64,000 nt of DNA, taken from Adiantum capillus-veneris (Eukaryota; Streptophyta; Polypodiopsida; Polypodiales; Pteridaceae). The DNA lies in NCBI GenBank assembly GCA_014529385.2, contig CM043958.1, positions 149,862,793 through 149,926,792 of the forward strand, written 5' to 3'. The notes under the pieces are model-generated. The model saw only the letters and a list, made by a program, of their open reading frames with translations, searched no databases and was not told the origin of the DNA. A program made the position numbers and the translations under genes. Shown piece after piece: positions 45,492 to 56,149 of the stretch. Every line of letters begins with the position of its first letter. Within the stretch, counting starts at the first letter, position 1.

Positions 45492-46800
45492 TACCCCCCG
45501 CTTGAAATCTCAAACGTCCTCGTTTGCACCTATGTCGTACATGGTCACAGTCAACCCTGGTGTATTCAACACCTCGTCGACACATGTACGACACATACAT
45601 GCTCATTGTCAACCCTGGTGTATTCAACACCTCGTCGACACATGTATTGCCTGCGTGTGAACCCTGTTCCAATGACATAGTGGTAGCTTCGCACTCTGCC
45701 ATTGCTTTGAGTCATTAACTTTCCAATTACAAAATGGTAGCGACGCATTTTGCCACTGTCTTTTAGTACACGTTGGATCCGGTAACACTTTCGAGCATAC
45801 CCAAACCGACAATTTAAGAATGCAGTTACACATGTACCCTTTAATAGAAGCAATTACTGTATGCTTGACAAACTGACAAGAAATAATCACTTCTATAGCA
45901 CTAACAAAACTTTTGGACATTCCATAAGAGCAATTGCCAAACTGACAATCTGTACAGGTCTAACATTCATGTAACATGCACTTCATTTGAGCTCACTGTA
46001 AGTAACATGTACATCATTTCTTTCAGAAGCCATTGTCACACTAACAATCCATGTAGCTTTGAATCTCAAGGGGTCAAGGTAGGTTGCAAACCAAGGTTTT
46101 AAGTTCCCATACTTTTAGTGACTCTGCAAGTTCACTTTTTTCCATCCACTTGACATCCAGAGGTGAATAGATTTTGAACTTTACCAAACAACACCTTGCA
46201 ACCTTGCCTTTTCTTTTCTTTCTTTATGTGCCAAAATCTGTTCCGGGACCAAGATCTCGTCAAGTTCCTCGACTTTCGGCTGATCTTCAACTGGCATATC
46301 TTCTGGCACATCACCCACATAGGGTCTGAGAAGACTCACGTGAAACGCATTGTGAATCTTCCAACTCTCAGGCAATTTCAGCCTTTATGCAATATCACTG
46401 ATTTGCATACTGAGCATCGAAAACAATCTTTCTCTGCTCTTCATCTTGATCTTTGGAGATTAACCTGTGATCTACCCTTATGCTGTCACTTTTATTGGGC
46501 TGAGAATTCTCTTTTTGACCCAATTTTGGCAACATAACTGTAGTAGAAACCTTCACAACCAAAAATCCACATATCCAAGTGATTATCTACGCATAATAGA
46601 GCACTTTTGCGAACCTATCCTGGAAATTCAGCACGCTGAATTCTCTGTTTTTAGCTCCTAAAATGCTCCAGATCACTTGTATTACTGTCCTCTAGCTTCC
46701 CCGAAGCTCTTGGGACAAAAAGGCATCAAATAGGGTCAAAACCCTAAATCTGCAGAAAAATACAGCAAGCTGTATTTTCTTCTTTCGGGCAATGGAACCA
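45492..46800 (-). pseudogene. Gypsy-C interior with pol C-terminal remnant
   Basis: The minus strand at 46,375-46,181 reads ESWKIHNAFHVSLLRPYVGD then VPEDMPVEDQPKVEELDE, the C-terminal part of gypsy integrase that precedes the element end (same text as 19,040-18,880). 45,552-45,645 has a 56-bp tandem duplication (CAACCCTGGTGTATTCAACA). 46,480-46,795 resembles the LTR U5 region (compare 44,270-44,580), so the leader looks like a partial old LTR. Confidence 0.75.
46783..46800 (-). promoter_or_regulatory. Gypsy-C primer-binding site
   Basis: The minus strand reads TGGTTCCATTGCCCGAAA next to the 5' LTR. It fits the complement of a tRNA 3' end with ...GGCAATGGAACCA, as in plant tRNA-Glu. The tRNA identity is inference. 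Confidence 0.6.
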
Positions 46801-48278
46801 TGTAACCGGCCTGTTAACTTCAAAAAGGGCGGTAGACTATACTTCAAACCTTAATTTAGCTTTCACCCATTATTAGTCGTCTATTTTACCTGTGCTATAA
46901 TGACACAAGAGAGGGGAATGGGACACAGATGCTAGAATGCATCTGTATGCGAAGACCAACACCAGATTGGCCCCTAAATAGGCGCCCCTTTCGGTATTTC
47001 TTTATTCTTTAAAAGAGGGAATAAAAGCTGTGGTTCCCTACAAGCTGCCCCACACAATCTGGGCTGAATTTCTTCTGTTCTGGCCCGATTGCGGCAGCAT
47101 AACTGTACTAGGACCCTTCACAGTTAATATCCCCACGCATTAGATGACTTTCCCGACGCATACGGACACTTTGCAAAACCTGGCGAGAATCTGCAGCACG
47201 CTGAATTCTCTGTTTTCTGCCCTGAAAATGCACCAGATCACCTGTACAGCGGTCCCCTTGCGTCCCCGAACCTCCTGGGGGTATTAGGGTCCGTTTAGGG
47301 CCAAAACCCTAAACCTGCAAAAATACACAGCAGGCTGTAATTCACTGTTTCGGGCTCCGTTTCGCGTGCCGGTCGCATCCGTAGCAAGTCCTCGAGCTCC
47401 CGCACCTGTAGGGCTACTTGCCCTTTGAATCGGACGAGATTTCGCACGTGAAACCTCTCCGAATCACCTGTACCTGTGGGGGATTAGCCGCTAGCTAATC
47501 CAGTACCTGTGCAAGAGGCTCTTGTCTCGGCAATCGCGCATGAACCCACACAACTGTACATTGGTCAATGTGATGAGTCCACTAGAGGGGCATAACCATA
47601 AAGAATAGCGGAGAGAGAGAGAGCAGTGAGAGGTATACAGGTCATGACATCCTGCACCTCACTGTACATAGAGGGTAAGCAAGCACTCCATTGAAGCTCT
47701 CCCACTTGTGTCAGCTCTCAAAAACGAGCTCACGGCTGAAAATCACGGTTTTGCCTTCTCTTTAAGTAGTAAACTGGCCTCAGAGTGCCAAGTGTCACTC
47801 ATTTGTGCATTTTCCCGCTTTAGACCCTCGGGTCTAAAAATATCTCACCTGCAGCCTCTGTTGACTTGGCCACAAAGTAACAAAATGATCCCCATGTCAA
47901 ACTGTACGTAATGACGCGAAGACATTTTGCCGTCCAAAAATAGCAGTCCCTAAAATTTAGGAGTTTTTGCCATTACATTCTTCTAGGTCATCTGACCCTC
48001 TTTGTACACTGTAGCCACACCCAGAATTGAAATGTAGCCTATGTAGCAAAGGATTCCGCTTTGGCTGGCCAATGACCCCAATTTGGCTAACCATGGTCCT
48101 TGTCCAACCTTAGTGCTCTTTAGCCCTCAGGCCTGGACTCTCTCTGAACAGTTCCACACTAGCTATGCAATGTAGGACAGTTAGATTTCCAGAGGACTGT
48201 TTCCAAAAGGTAAAACAAACGAAATTCCCCAAAGAAAGAGAAAATAAACAAAAATGGAATTGCCACTGGTTGGTGACA
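46801..48278 (-). repeat. Gypsy-C 5' LTR
   Basis: Plus-strand limits TGTAACCGGCCTG and GGTTGGTGACA, then the duplication TCCTC. The shared block is at 46,985-47,004. It differs from the 3' LTR by scattered substitutions and a few small indels. Confidence 0.93.
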
Positions 48279-49122
48279 TCCTCCAAAGCTACTTGATCTT
48301 GCGTTACAACTACTTTCGTAGGTAAATACTAAACATTAAACCATGAGCACTCAGAGAGGTTTCAAGTTTCAACCTTGCGGTTTGCAATTTGTTTGGTCCA
48401 CAATTTCGAAAGCATTGTGATTTATAAATTGAAGGATTGCTATGCAGGTGCTTGTGAGCACAATGGAGTGCTTACTCATTGATCCACACCAAAATATGCA
48501 ATTGATTGAGCATTGCACACTTAGAGAGGTTGGTTTTTTGTGTAGCCAACATGAAGCTTGTGGGAACCTACCACACTTCGAGGACACCAAAGCAGGTACT
48601 TTGTTCAGTGTTAACAGACGCTATAGCTTCAAATCTCACTCTAGGATCGAACTATTGTAACGAAGGTTTGGTTAGTTTCCCTATGAGTAGGTAGATTCCA
48701 CACAAGTGAAGATGGTGCGTGATGTGACTAAAGAGGACATTGAGCAACAAACGAGAGATGAGCAGCAGGATGTTCTTTGACTCCTTCATAGGGAATTGGA
48801 GAGTGTGGATTGGCATGTGACCAGATCATGAGCATGGACATATATCATTCCACTCCGGAAGCGAGTTCTAGATCTAGATAGTGCACGAGGTGAGAGCATT
48901 CGCGGAGGAAAGCTTGTTGTCTGTAAAGGACGGGACTGAGCGAATGAGGTTGTTTGTCTCATTCTTGCTACAAAGGAGGAGGATCTTGAGGAGGATGATG
49001 TAGACCAACCATAGGTGTCTACGACGGTGGAGCCAGAGTACGATGACTAGGGCAATGTCTTGACAGATGGAGACATTCCCTCTTCTAGTGAGAGCTCATC
49101 TTCATCTGATAATGACTTTTAG
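48279..49122 (+). pseudogene. hAT-1 transposase relic, part 3
   Basis: Resumes after gypsy-C with QSYLILRYNYFRR and a possible donor (CGTAG|GTAAAT, about 48,320). About 48,750-49,122 reads in frames with stops LLHRELESVDWHVTRS, LRKRVLDLDSARGES, VSTTVEPEYDD and a Ser/acidic end SSSESSSSSDNDF before the stop at 49,120. Acidic tails of this kind are common in plant hAT transposases. The exact dimerisation motif was not found, so the assignment rests mainly on continuity across the two insertions. Confidence 0.45.
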
Positions 49123-50423
49123 ACTAGTAGTCTTAGGGCAGACTGAGTCTCTTGACTCCGTTGGTTTTTTAGTATTATTCATGCTATGTACCAGTTTTGC
49201 TGGTTAATGAGCTTTTGTAGTTGACATTGGTGATGATTGATATGACCTCATGACATGATGATTGTAGTGATGAGTTTTGTACTTGCAGTATTTTGATAAT
49301 CATTAGTCAGTCTTTGGATCTTTAATCATGTCTCTTTCATTGCTAAGTTGCTTCTAAGTTTATGGTATCGAAAATTAAGATCATATGAACAAGTCTGTTA
49401 GACTATCACTGAAATCCGATATTGTGTCCCTAATCCGAAGCATGGTAAGTCACTTGATTGATGCTTAATGCAAGTAGGACTTTTCATTTAGCCATATAGA
49501 GTGATAGTCTACATTTTTGTAGGCTTCTATTGTACAATTCATTTTTTTCTCTTAGTGTGTATTTTTACGTACCTTAAACCTCAATTCATATAGGACTGCG
49601 TACCTTACGTATTGAACATGTACCGTATTCAGATATGGTTCCACCTTATTCCTCTTCTTACCATAAGTGTACCAAGTGTGTCACTGGCAGAACTGTTAGA
49701 GGTGGAAGAGGTTTCCGCCTCCAAATTGCTAGATTTCTTATTCTGCCTTCTAGACTTTTTCTTTGATTTGCTTTTCTTGTTCTTTCTTCGCTTCTTCCCT
49801 CTCTTTTCATCCTCATTGGAACTAGAGGAAGAACAAACGAAGTGTCAGTAGAAGACGACAAAGAATTGGATCCTCAAAGCGAACACGCTTCTTTGATCTG
49901 CTTGCTTGCTCGAAAGTAGATCTCTGGCCCAAATAGCTGGCATGATCCTTTGACTTGCTGCCATTCTGAGAGTGCTTTTTAGTTTTCATCAACTTGCTGA
50001 CTTTCTAATCAAGAGCTTCATCAAACTCTTTCTTTGAGTACAGATTTTGATTGTCTGCCCCGGGCTTTGCCTTGGTCTTCAATGTTGACTTGGTTCGAGT
50101 GTGAAGGGCCTTCTGCCATGTGTTGTAAATCTCACCAATTGGATGATTCTTCAGATACTTTACATAGTTCGAGTCCTTGGAGTATTTGACAAGGCATCTT
50201 AGGTGTCAACGTGAAGCTGTTGCTTGTGTTTAGATCTGCCGAGATCCCCTTACGAAGGTTTACGATGGTCGTCTTCCGCCTCTTGTTGGAATCCCCATTG
50301 GTTCTCTCAGTGTAGTAGGTTGGATGTTGTCCTCTTTATAAAATTCATTGTTGAATCCGTGTGTGCTGCAGAAAGCGGATTGGATCCTTTGTAGGAGAAG
50401 AATTGTTTGAACTATCATACCAC
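49123..50423 (-). other. Interior of a minus-strand LTR element (E), unrecognised
   Basis: Lies directly inside the LTR at 50,424. Minus-strand frames are Lys/Arg-rich (49,861-49,658: RMKREGRSEERTRKANQRKS), and 50,445-50,260 lies at the presumed gag start. No conserved gag or pol motif is seen. Confidence 0.4.
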
Positions 50424-50511
50424 TGTAACAGGCTTGGACACCCAAAGCGAGAAATCAATAGCAACACATGAACAAAAATTGCCAACAACTGAATTGAAAA
50501 AAAATAAAAAA

Positions 50512-50609
<98 letters not shown>

Positions 50610-50978
50610 CCCCGAAGTCTGGCGTCCCTTTAAGTATCTCTTTTTTGATAGATGATCACATTGTACATATGCCCAAATGAGCCTTCTCTGCAATTTAGAT
50701 GTTCCAAAATGCTAGAGAGGCCTCCCAAGGCTCATATTTAAAGACCCCAAACCTAAAAGAATCATATATGAAAAGCTGGCGTCCAAAAACAGATTTTTGG
50801 ATTTTTAGGGATTCCATATAGCCTCCGTGGTTCGTGGCACAAATTCCGAGATGTCATTAAAGGTCATGCCACATCATCATTTTTTAGTCCTAGAACTTAT
50901 CCCCTTTATTCGGCCACTTACTTGCGCTTGAAAAACAGGTCGTCTTCAGTTGGTAGGCCACATCTTCACTTTGTGACA
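50424..50978 (-). repeat. Element E 5' LTR (B/D/E group)
   Basis: Plus-strand limits TGTAACAGGCTTGGACACCC and ACTTTGTGACA. Inside it on the minus strand is TGGTATGATAG, a degenerate initiator-Met primer site. A degenerate shared block (GGCGTCCCTTTAAGTATCTC) is at about 50,620. The first 20 bp match the LTR at 17,587. Confidence 0.75.
50509..50606. repeat. Compound (AAAT)n(AT)n(AG)n microsatellite
   Basis: About 9 AAAT units, 11 AT units and 16 AG units seen directly, inside the element E LTR. Confidence 0.95.
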
Positions 50979-53010
50979 GGTCACAATCGAGGTTTTTTGC
51001 ATGCAAAGAGCTTGATGGCCAAAGAAATTTCTGCAATTTGAAGTTGTTTAAAGCATTCAATCTCATTAGAGAAGACTTACAATTAATAAAGCCAAAAAGG
51101 AAAATTCAAGTATACAAAAGCAATCAATAAGGCAAGAATTCACTCGAGCTTTGGTAAGAAAGTTTAGCAAAGAATTTACCGGGTTGGTTGCGAAGAATCA
51201 AATACATTAGTTATATGAAATAAAGGACGATTCCTCTCAAGATTGTAGACAAGTTGTTATAATTTACGATTGTGAGGGGGGAACCTCTCTCTTAGCAAGA
51301 AAGAGGGATTTCTCTCCTTTTCTCAGGAAGACGAGAACCAGGACGGGAAGGGAGAAGAACCTTGCTCTCTATCTCTCATTCATCAACGTGCTTGTAAATG
51401 GCTTACCCTTAATTAGGTTCAAAAAATATTCAAATGTTGGATAGGCCCATCTTCCGGTCCCTAGCATCGGATCAAAAGTTTCTCTCTTTTGCCTTTCTGT
51501 ATCAAGAAGTTGGATTAAAATGTTATCACTAAATTAAAGTTGCGCTTCCTGTCACGTGTGAGTGGGGTTAGAGCAACGCTCTCGTTCTCTCTTTGGGAGG
51601 GGGACTATTTTGGCAAAAGTAAGAAGAATAGCAAACCCAATACAAAAGAATGTTACTCTAAAGGCATAAATAGAAGAGATGCAAACACTTCTTGCTGTGC
51701 CTGAAACGCAACAAATATTGGTTCAAGTAGCCAAAGTAAAGTCCAAAGCACATCAGGGAGCTCCACACCTCCATTAGACATTCCTAGAGCTCTTTATGAA
51801 TTTCTTCACGTGTCTAGAAAAGAAAAGAGTCGAGTATTTGGCTCAAGGAAAGAGAAAAGGTCATCTTGATTCTCCAAGGCAACTATCAAACATGAAGATA
51901 ATGGAACTATGTCTTTTTGTCTTTGAAGAGAGAGAATATATGTGTCCGCTACCGAAGGATGGATTGGATGAAAAATAAATTCATCTAGGTTTTCCTTTTG
52001 TCTTGTTTCTTTTTCTTTTCATTTTTTTGCTTTTCTTGCTATATGAAAAAGTGACCAGTTTTTTGTTTTATCTTTTTTTTTATTTTGATCAAAATTGTTG
52101 TAATGAATATATTTCTCATTTCTTTCTCGTCCTAGGTGTTTTTGACTTTATAACGGTTAATGTACATTGAATAGGGAGGAGTTAGTCTTCAATAGAGGGA
52201 CTATATTAATCACTGAGATATAAGAAGTTTACATATAAGAGCAATAACTAAGACCTAATTCATTTTTGTAAAATAACAGTAGTAAAGCTGGAAAGCCTAG
52301 GAAAATAATATGTTTGGAAGATTTTTCTTGCATGATCTATGACTCGTTGATTTTTATATGGATCTCATTGTTTGAGGTTTTTGTACATTTTGTTTTGTAT
52401 TCCTGATTCTGTTTCCATTTTAGAGCCAACAAAACACAGTAAAACACAATTACCTCTTTGGCTATTAGCTAGTTTTTTCATTTCTCATCGTTGCTTGTTA
52501 ACTTTTAAGTACACTTGTCAAGTATTTGCATAGTGTAGATCAATCGAAAAAACCACTATTTAAGTATGGCTTTACATGTAAATGTTGTGGAAATGTCTCA
52601 CATTTAGTTGAGGAAAGTTCTATGCAAATCTAGCTTCTTGTTGGAATAACGGGGTTCATTGAAATTATTGTGGGGAGATCGAGTATCTGTAATCTATCGA
52701 CACTCAAGGTATTCAAGTCCAATGATATGTTTTGTTGTCTTTGATAGTGTTGTTATTTTGTAGGGAGACTCTTTGAATCGCGAGCGTTTCTTTTACCATA
52801 ATAAGCTCCTACAAATTGAACAGGTATAGTCTTTTAGTTTGCAATCTATTATTTGTCAATATTTGATAAAGAAGAACATAAACAATCTTATTTGGCAAAT
52901 TTCACACTAATGTATTTCATTTTAAGTAGTTGTTTTCATTGTTTTTGCTACTGAAAAATTTCAAACATACTTATACCTAAAGTGAGCTTTCTGCTTTTGT
53001 GCTCATCCGT
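50979..53010. other. No recognisable gene
   Basis: AT-rich. A 60-codon plus-strand frame at 51,796-51,978 is not recognisable. Nothing else is supported. Confidence 0.5.
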
Positions 53011-53698
53011 AAGTGAATCACGTGCAACCCTTGGTCCCCATTGGGAGCATTAGAAGATCAGTACCCAGCAATATCTTAGTGTTTTCCCTCAACCTCCATC
53101 TGCGTTTCCATTGCCAGCACCATCAACATCAGCAGATCAGCCAGCATTTTTGCATCAGATCAGCCAGAGTTTTTACATTAGACCAGCCAACGTTTTTGCA
53201 TCAGATCAGCCAATGTATTTACATCAGACCAGCTAGTGTTTTTGCACCAGATCAGCCCTAGCGTTTTCACATCAACATCATTATCTAGCGTTTTTGTAGA
53301 TCATCAGCATGGAGCACTCAATATTTAGCATTTAGTCATCGTATCAGCACTTGTTTTAAAGCAAATACTTGCTCTGGCAACAAAGCAAGGGGGCCGTTGA
53401 GGGTGGTTGGGACCCGACATGTGTTATCGTCTCTCTTTTTTCTCTCTCTGCCTCTCTCTTCAGTTTAGTTCTCACAAGCAAAGTGGCTTCGCGAACTCAA
53501 GGGAAGCATGAAAAACCCAAAGAGCCTGTCTTAATTTTTTTTCTCAAAGAAGTTCCGTGTCCTTGCCTCGACCTTACTAGCCACTCTCACTTGTAGTCCA
53601 TCGTGCATCGGGCGCGCTTACGTCTTCATCGTAACCTTGTGTTTGTGCGAAGTACTAGATCTGAGCTAAATTATTAAGCCCTTCCGCTACACCCGACA
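53011..53698 (+). repeat. 5' LTR of the small LTR element
   Basis: Shares GGGAGCAT-AGAAGATCAGTA, CATCAGATCAGCCAGAGTTT and AAGTACTAGATCTGAGCTAA with the 3' copy, and ends CACCCGACA. It has an extra segment (about 53,486-53,631) that copies the leader at 53,726-53,871 and is absent from the 3' copy. Confidence 0.65.
53125..53265 (+). repeat. Tandem repeat of about 25-29 bp
   Basis: Five to six imperfect units of the type AGATCAGCCAGNGTTTTTGC. The same units occur at 54,590-54,730 in the 3' LTR. Confidence 0.8.
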
Positions 53699-53699
53699 T

Positions 53700-53711
53700 T
53701 GGTATCAAAGC
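53700..53711 (+). promoter_or_regulatory. Primer-binding site of the small LTR element
   Basis: TGGTATCAAAGC follows the LTR end CGACA after one T: initiator tRNA-Met type with one mismatch. Confidence 0.8.
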
Positions 53712-54284
53712 TCTGGACGTGCGTAGGCTTTGCGAACTCAAGGGAAGCATGAAAAACCCAAAGAAACTGTCTCAGTTTTTTTCTCAAAGAAGTTCCGTGT
53801 CCATGCCTCGAACTTACTAGCCACTCCCACCCTTAGTCCATCGCGCATTGGGTGCGCTTATGTCTTCATCGCTATGTCTTCGAACAAAGATCGACATCAG
53901 ATACACGAAAATCCAAATCTTGAGTACCAAGATTTGCTTGCCTTGTATGCGGATATGGAAGGAGTTGGAGAAAGGATCCCTAACCCGCTTCTACATTTGC
54001 ATGTAGCGTGCATCCACTTCTGTCGACATGGAACCCTTGGATATACCTCCGAGCACCCTTACCTCCGAGTGATAGTACTTGCTCGCAAGGCAGAGTCAGC
54101 ATCAAGGTTGATATTCTGCGATAGTAGTAAGGCTACCGGTTGGTTGGTGTTTACATCGCAGCAGTACCTACATCCGCAGTCTTCATAAGTTTGGAGGAGT
54201 TTTCCTCGGTTTATGTATCCACGTGTACATCTACTGCTACAGATCAACGTCAGTCTAGTATAGCTTAGGATCTAGCCTAGCACT

Positions 54285-54983
54285 TTGTGAGCCTCTAGAA
54301 TGACGTGCATGATTAGGTAGGTCATAGTTGCTTACCCTCACTTGCACAGTACAATCACTTAAGCATATAGGCATATGAATAGTCACTTAAGTCATTTATT
54401 AATAAGTGACTTTGACATGACATTTATAAAAAGTAGGTAGGGCAAATCGCGAAGAATCCTATATAAGCAACCCTTTAGTCGGATGGTCCTCATTGGGAGC
54501 ATCAGAAGATCAGTACTCAGTACCTAGCAGGACCCTAGCGTTTTCCCTTAGCATTCATCAACGTTTCCATTGCCAGCACCTTCACCAGGAGCAGATCAGC
54601 CGTAGCGTTTTTGCATCAGATCAGCCAGAGTTTTTGCATTAGACCAACCATCGTTTTTATGTCAGATCAGCCACCAGATCAGCCCTAGCATTTTTGCATT
54701 AGCATCATTATCTAGCGTTTTTGCAGATCATCAGCATGGAGCACTTAGTATTCAGCATTTAGTCATTGTATCAACATTTGTGCAAGTGTTCAAATCAAGT
54801 ACTTGCTCTGGCAACAAAGCAAGGGGGCCCTTGATGGTTGTTGGAACCCTACATGCGGTGTCGTCTCTCTTTTCTCTCTCTGTTTCTCTCTTCATTGTAT
54901 TTAGTTTAGTTCTCTCAAGTAAAGTAACGTTATGTTTGTGCCAAGTACTAGATCTGAGCTAAATCCTTTAACACTTCTGTTGC
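54285..54983 (+). repeat. 3' LTR of the small LTR element
   Basis: Contains a TATA box (CTATATAAGC, about 54,461) and the tandem units, and ends near CTTCTGTTGCACCTTA. The start is approximate. Confidence 0.6.
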
Positions 54984-55144
54984 ACCTTACAGTAAGTACG
55001 GGTGCCCAAATTCTTGCTCCATATATCATGATAGGGGTTCTTGGTGACAATGGCGCTCTAGCATCTCCCTCTAGTGACCTTGTCTCTGGCTATTCTTGCC
55101 ATGTAGAAATAGTCTATGGTGGATGTGTCAAGTAATTTCAAGAT

Positions 55145-55510
55145 AGACATATGAGTCTACCACCATGATTGGCCCTCAAACTAGTGTAAATAGGGCTCTA
55201 CTGGTGACCTGTTTGGATGTATGCAAAATCAAAACCTTGGTCTCCCCAAGGTTCACTGTAGGGTCTCTCTATGTGCAAAACTCATCCAAAGCTTGCAAAT
55301 AGAGCTGAAGTGCCTCGTGTGAAGCAAATATCAAGATAATCCCAAGATACACATATGAATCTACCGCCTTGACTTGCCCTTTAGCTAATGTAAATAGGGC
55401 TCTGTTGGTGACTTGCTGGGATGTATGAAAAATCAAAACCTTGGTGCTCCCAAGGTTCAGCGTTGGGTTTTTCTATGTGCAAAACTCATCCAAAGCTTGT
55501 AGATGGAGCT
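55145..55510 (-). repeat. Tandem duplication, period about 190 bp, in LINE-2
   Basis: Two diverged copies start at AGATAGACATATGAGTCTAC (55,142) and AGATACACATATGAATCTAC (55,343) and both reach CAAAACTCATCCAAAGCTTG. Confidence 0.8.
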
Positions 55511-55549
55511 ATAGTCCCTCTCGTGACTCATATACAAGAGAATACCATC

Positions 55550-55800
55550 AACATATAGTATATTATGACTTGGAGTATGTTGGATATCTACGTTCGTGTC
55601 TCTTGCACGAAGAATGTATTCTAATATTTTGTCAATGTAGAGAGTTGGTTCCCCAAATGACTTTGGTGGCATACCAACATATTGTATAATGACTTGGAGT
55701 ATCTGCGATATCTACATTTGCACCTCTTGTGCGAAGAATGTACTCTAATATTTTGTCAATGTAGAGAGTAGGTTCCCCAATCGACCTTTGGTGACATACC
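55550..55800 (-). repeat. Tandem duplication, period about 128 bp, in LINE-2
   Basis: Two copies, each with ATGACTTGGAGTAT, TCTTGN-CGAAGAATGTA and ATTTTGTCAATGTAGAGAGT. Confidence 0.8.
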
Positions 55801-56149
55801 AAGTTTTTGAAGGCGCTAGAAGAGCTCGTTATTGATCAGATAGTGCAATGTAAGATGAGGTTGATGGTAGAGAAGGCTTCTCTGAAATCGACATGTCTTG
55901 GGGCTTGTAGGCCCTCGCTCTCTACATATGATCTAAAGTCTACCTCCAACAATGCTCCATTAAGTTTGGCCAATATGTGGCCAATCATGATGGTCCTTTA
56001 GTTGCTCGGGTCAATAGTGTCCCTAGAGTTGTGGATAGGCACAACGGTGTACCTAGTCAACTCTGCTGATAATCTCACTGCTAGTGCTCTATTGATGAAC
56101 CGAGCAATGAGAGGCGTGAGGGTGCCTGTACTGTATATGAGGTGCTCAC

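Larger units (their letters stand above)
44017..48278 (-). mobile_element. Gypsy-C LTR element, large LTRs, degenerate interior
   Basis: Minus-strand element with nearly identical LTRs of about 1.475 kb (44,017-45,491 and 46,801-48,278), a 5-bp duplication TCCTC, a polypurine tract and a primer site. The interior is only 1.3 kb and keeps a small piece of gypsy pol. It is a deletion derivative that can only move with proteins from other copies. It is inserted in the hAT-1 gene. Confidence 0.93.
53011..54983 (+). mobile_element. Small non-autonomous LTR element
   Basis: Two direct repeats (about 53,011-53,698 and 54,285-54,983) flank a short interior without retrotransposon proteins. A primer site follows the first repeat. 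The only open frame of note (53,730-54,188) has no recognised domain. The 5' LTR seems truncated at its start and the 3' limits are approximate. Confidence 0.65.
54984..56149 (-). pseudogene. LINE-2 reverse transcriptase relic
   Basis: Minus-strand remains of a LINE RT. 56,140-55,870 reads TGTLTPLIARFINRALAVRL, YTVVPIHNSRDTIDPSN and IMIGHILAKLNGALLEVDF, the fingers and palm start typical of LINEs in plants. 55,680-55,457 reads FGEPTLYIDKILEYILRARD and YVDGILLYMSHERDYSS, the polymerase motif C region with YVDG for the usual YADD. 55,440-55,150 reads VNLGETKVLILHTSKQVTSR and VDSYVYLE, the thumb. Two stretches are tandemly duplicated. Stops are frequent. The 5' side continues at 57,858-57,925 beyond the solo LTR. 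Confidence 0.7.

Noticed and set aside
53730-54188. 152-codon plus-strand frame in the small LTR element as a possible gag.
   Set aside because: No gag motif, and part of it is the duplicated leader. Kept only as unrecognised interior.
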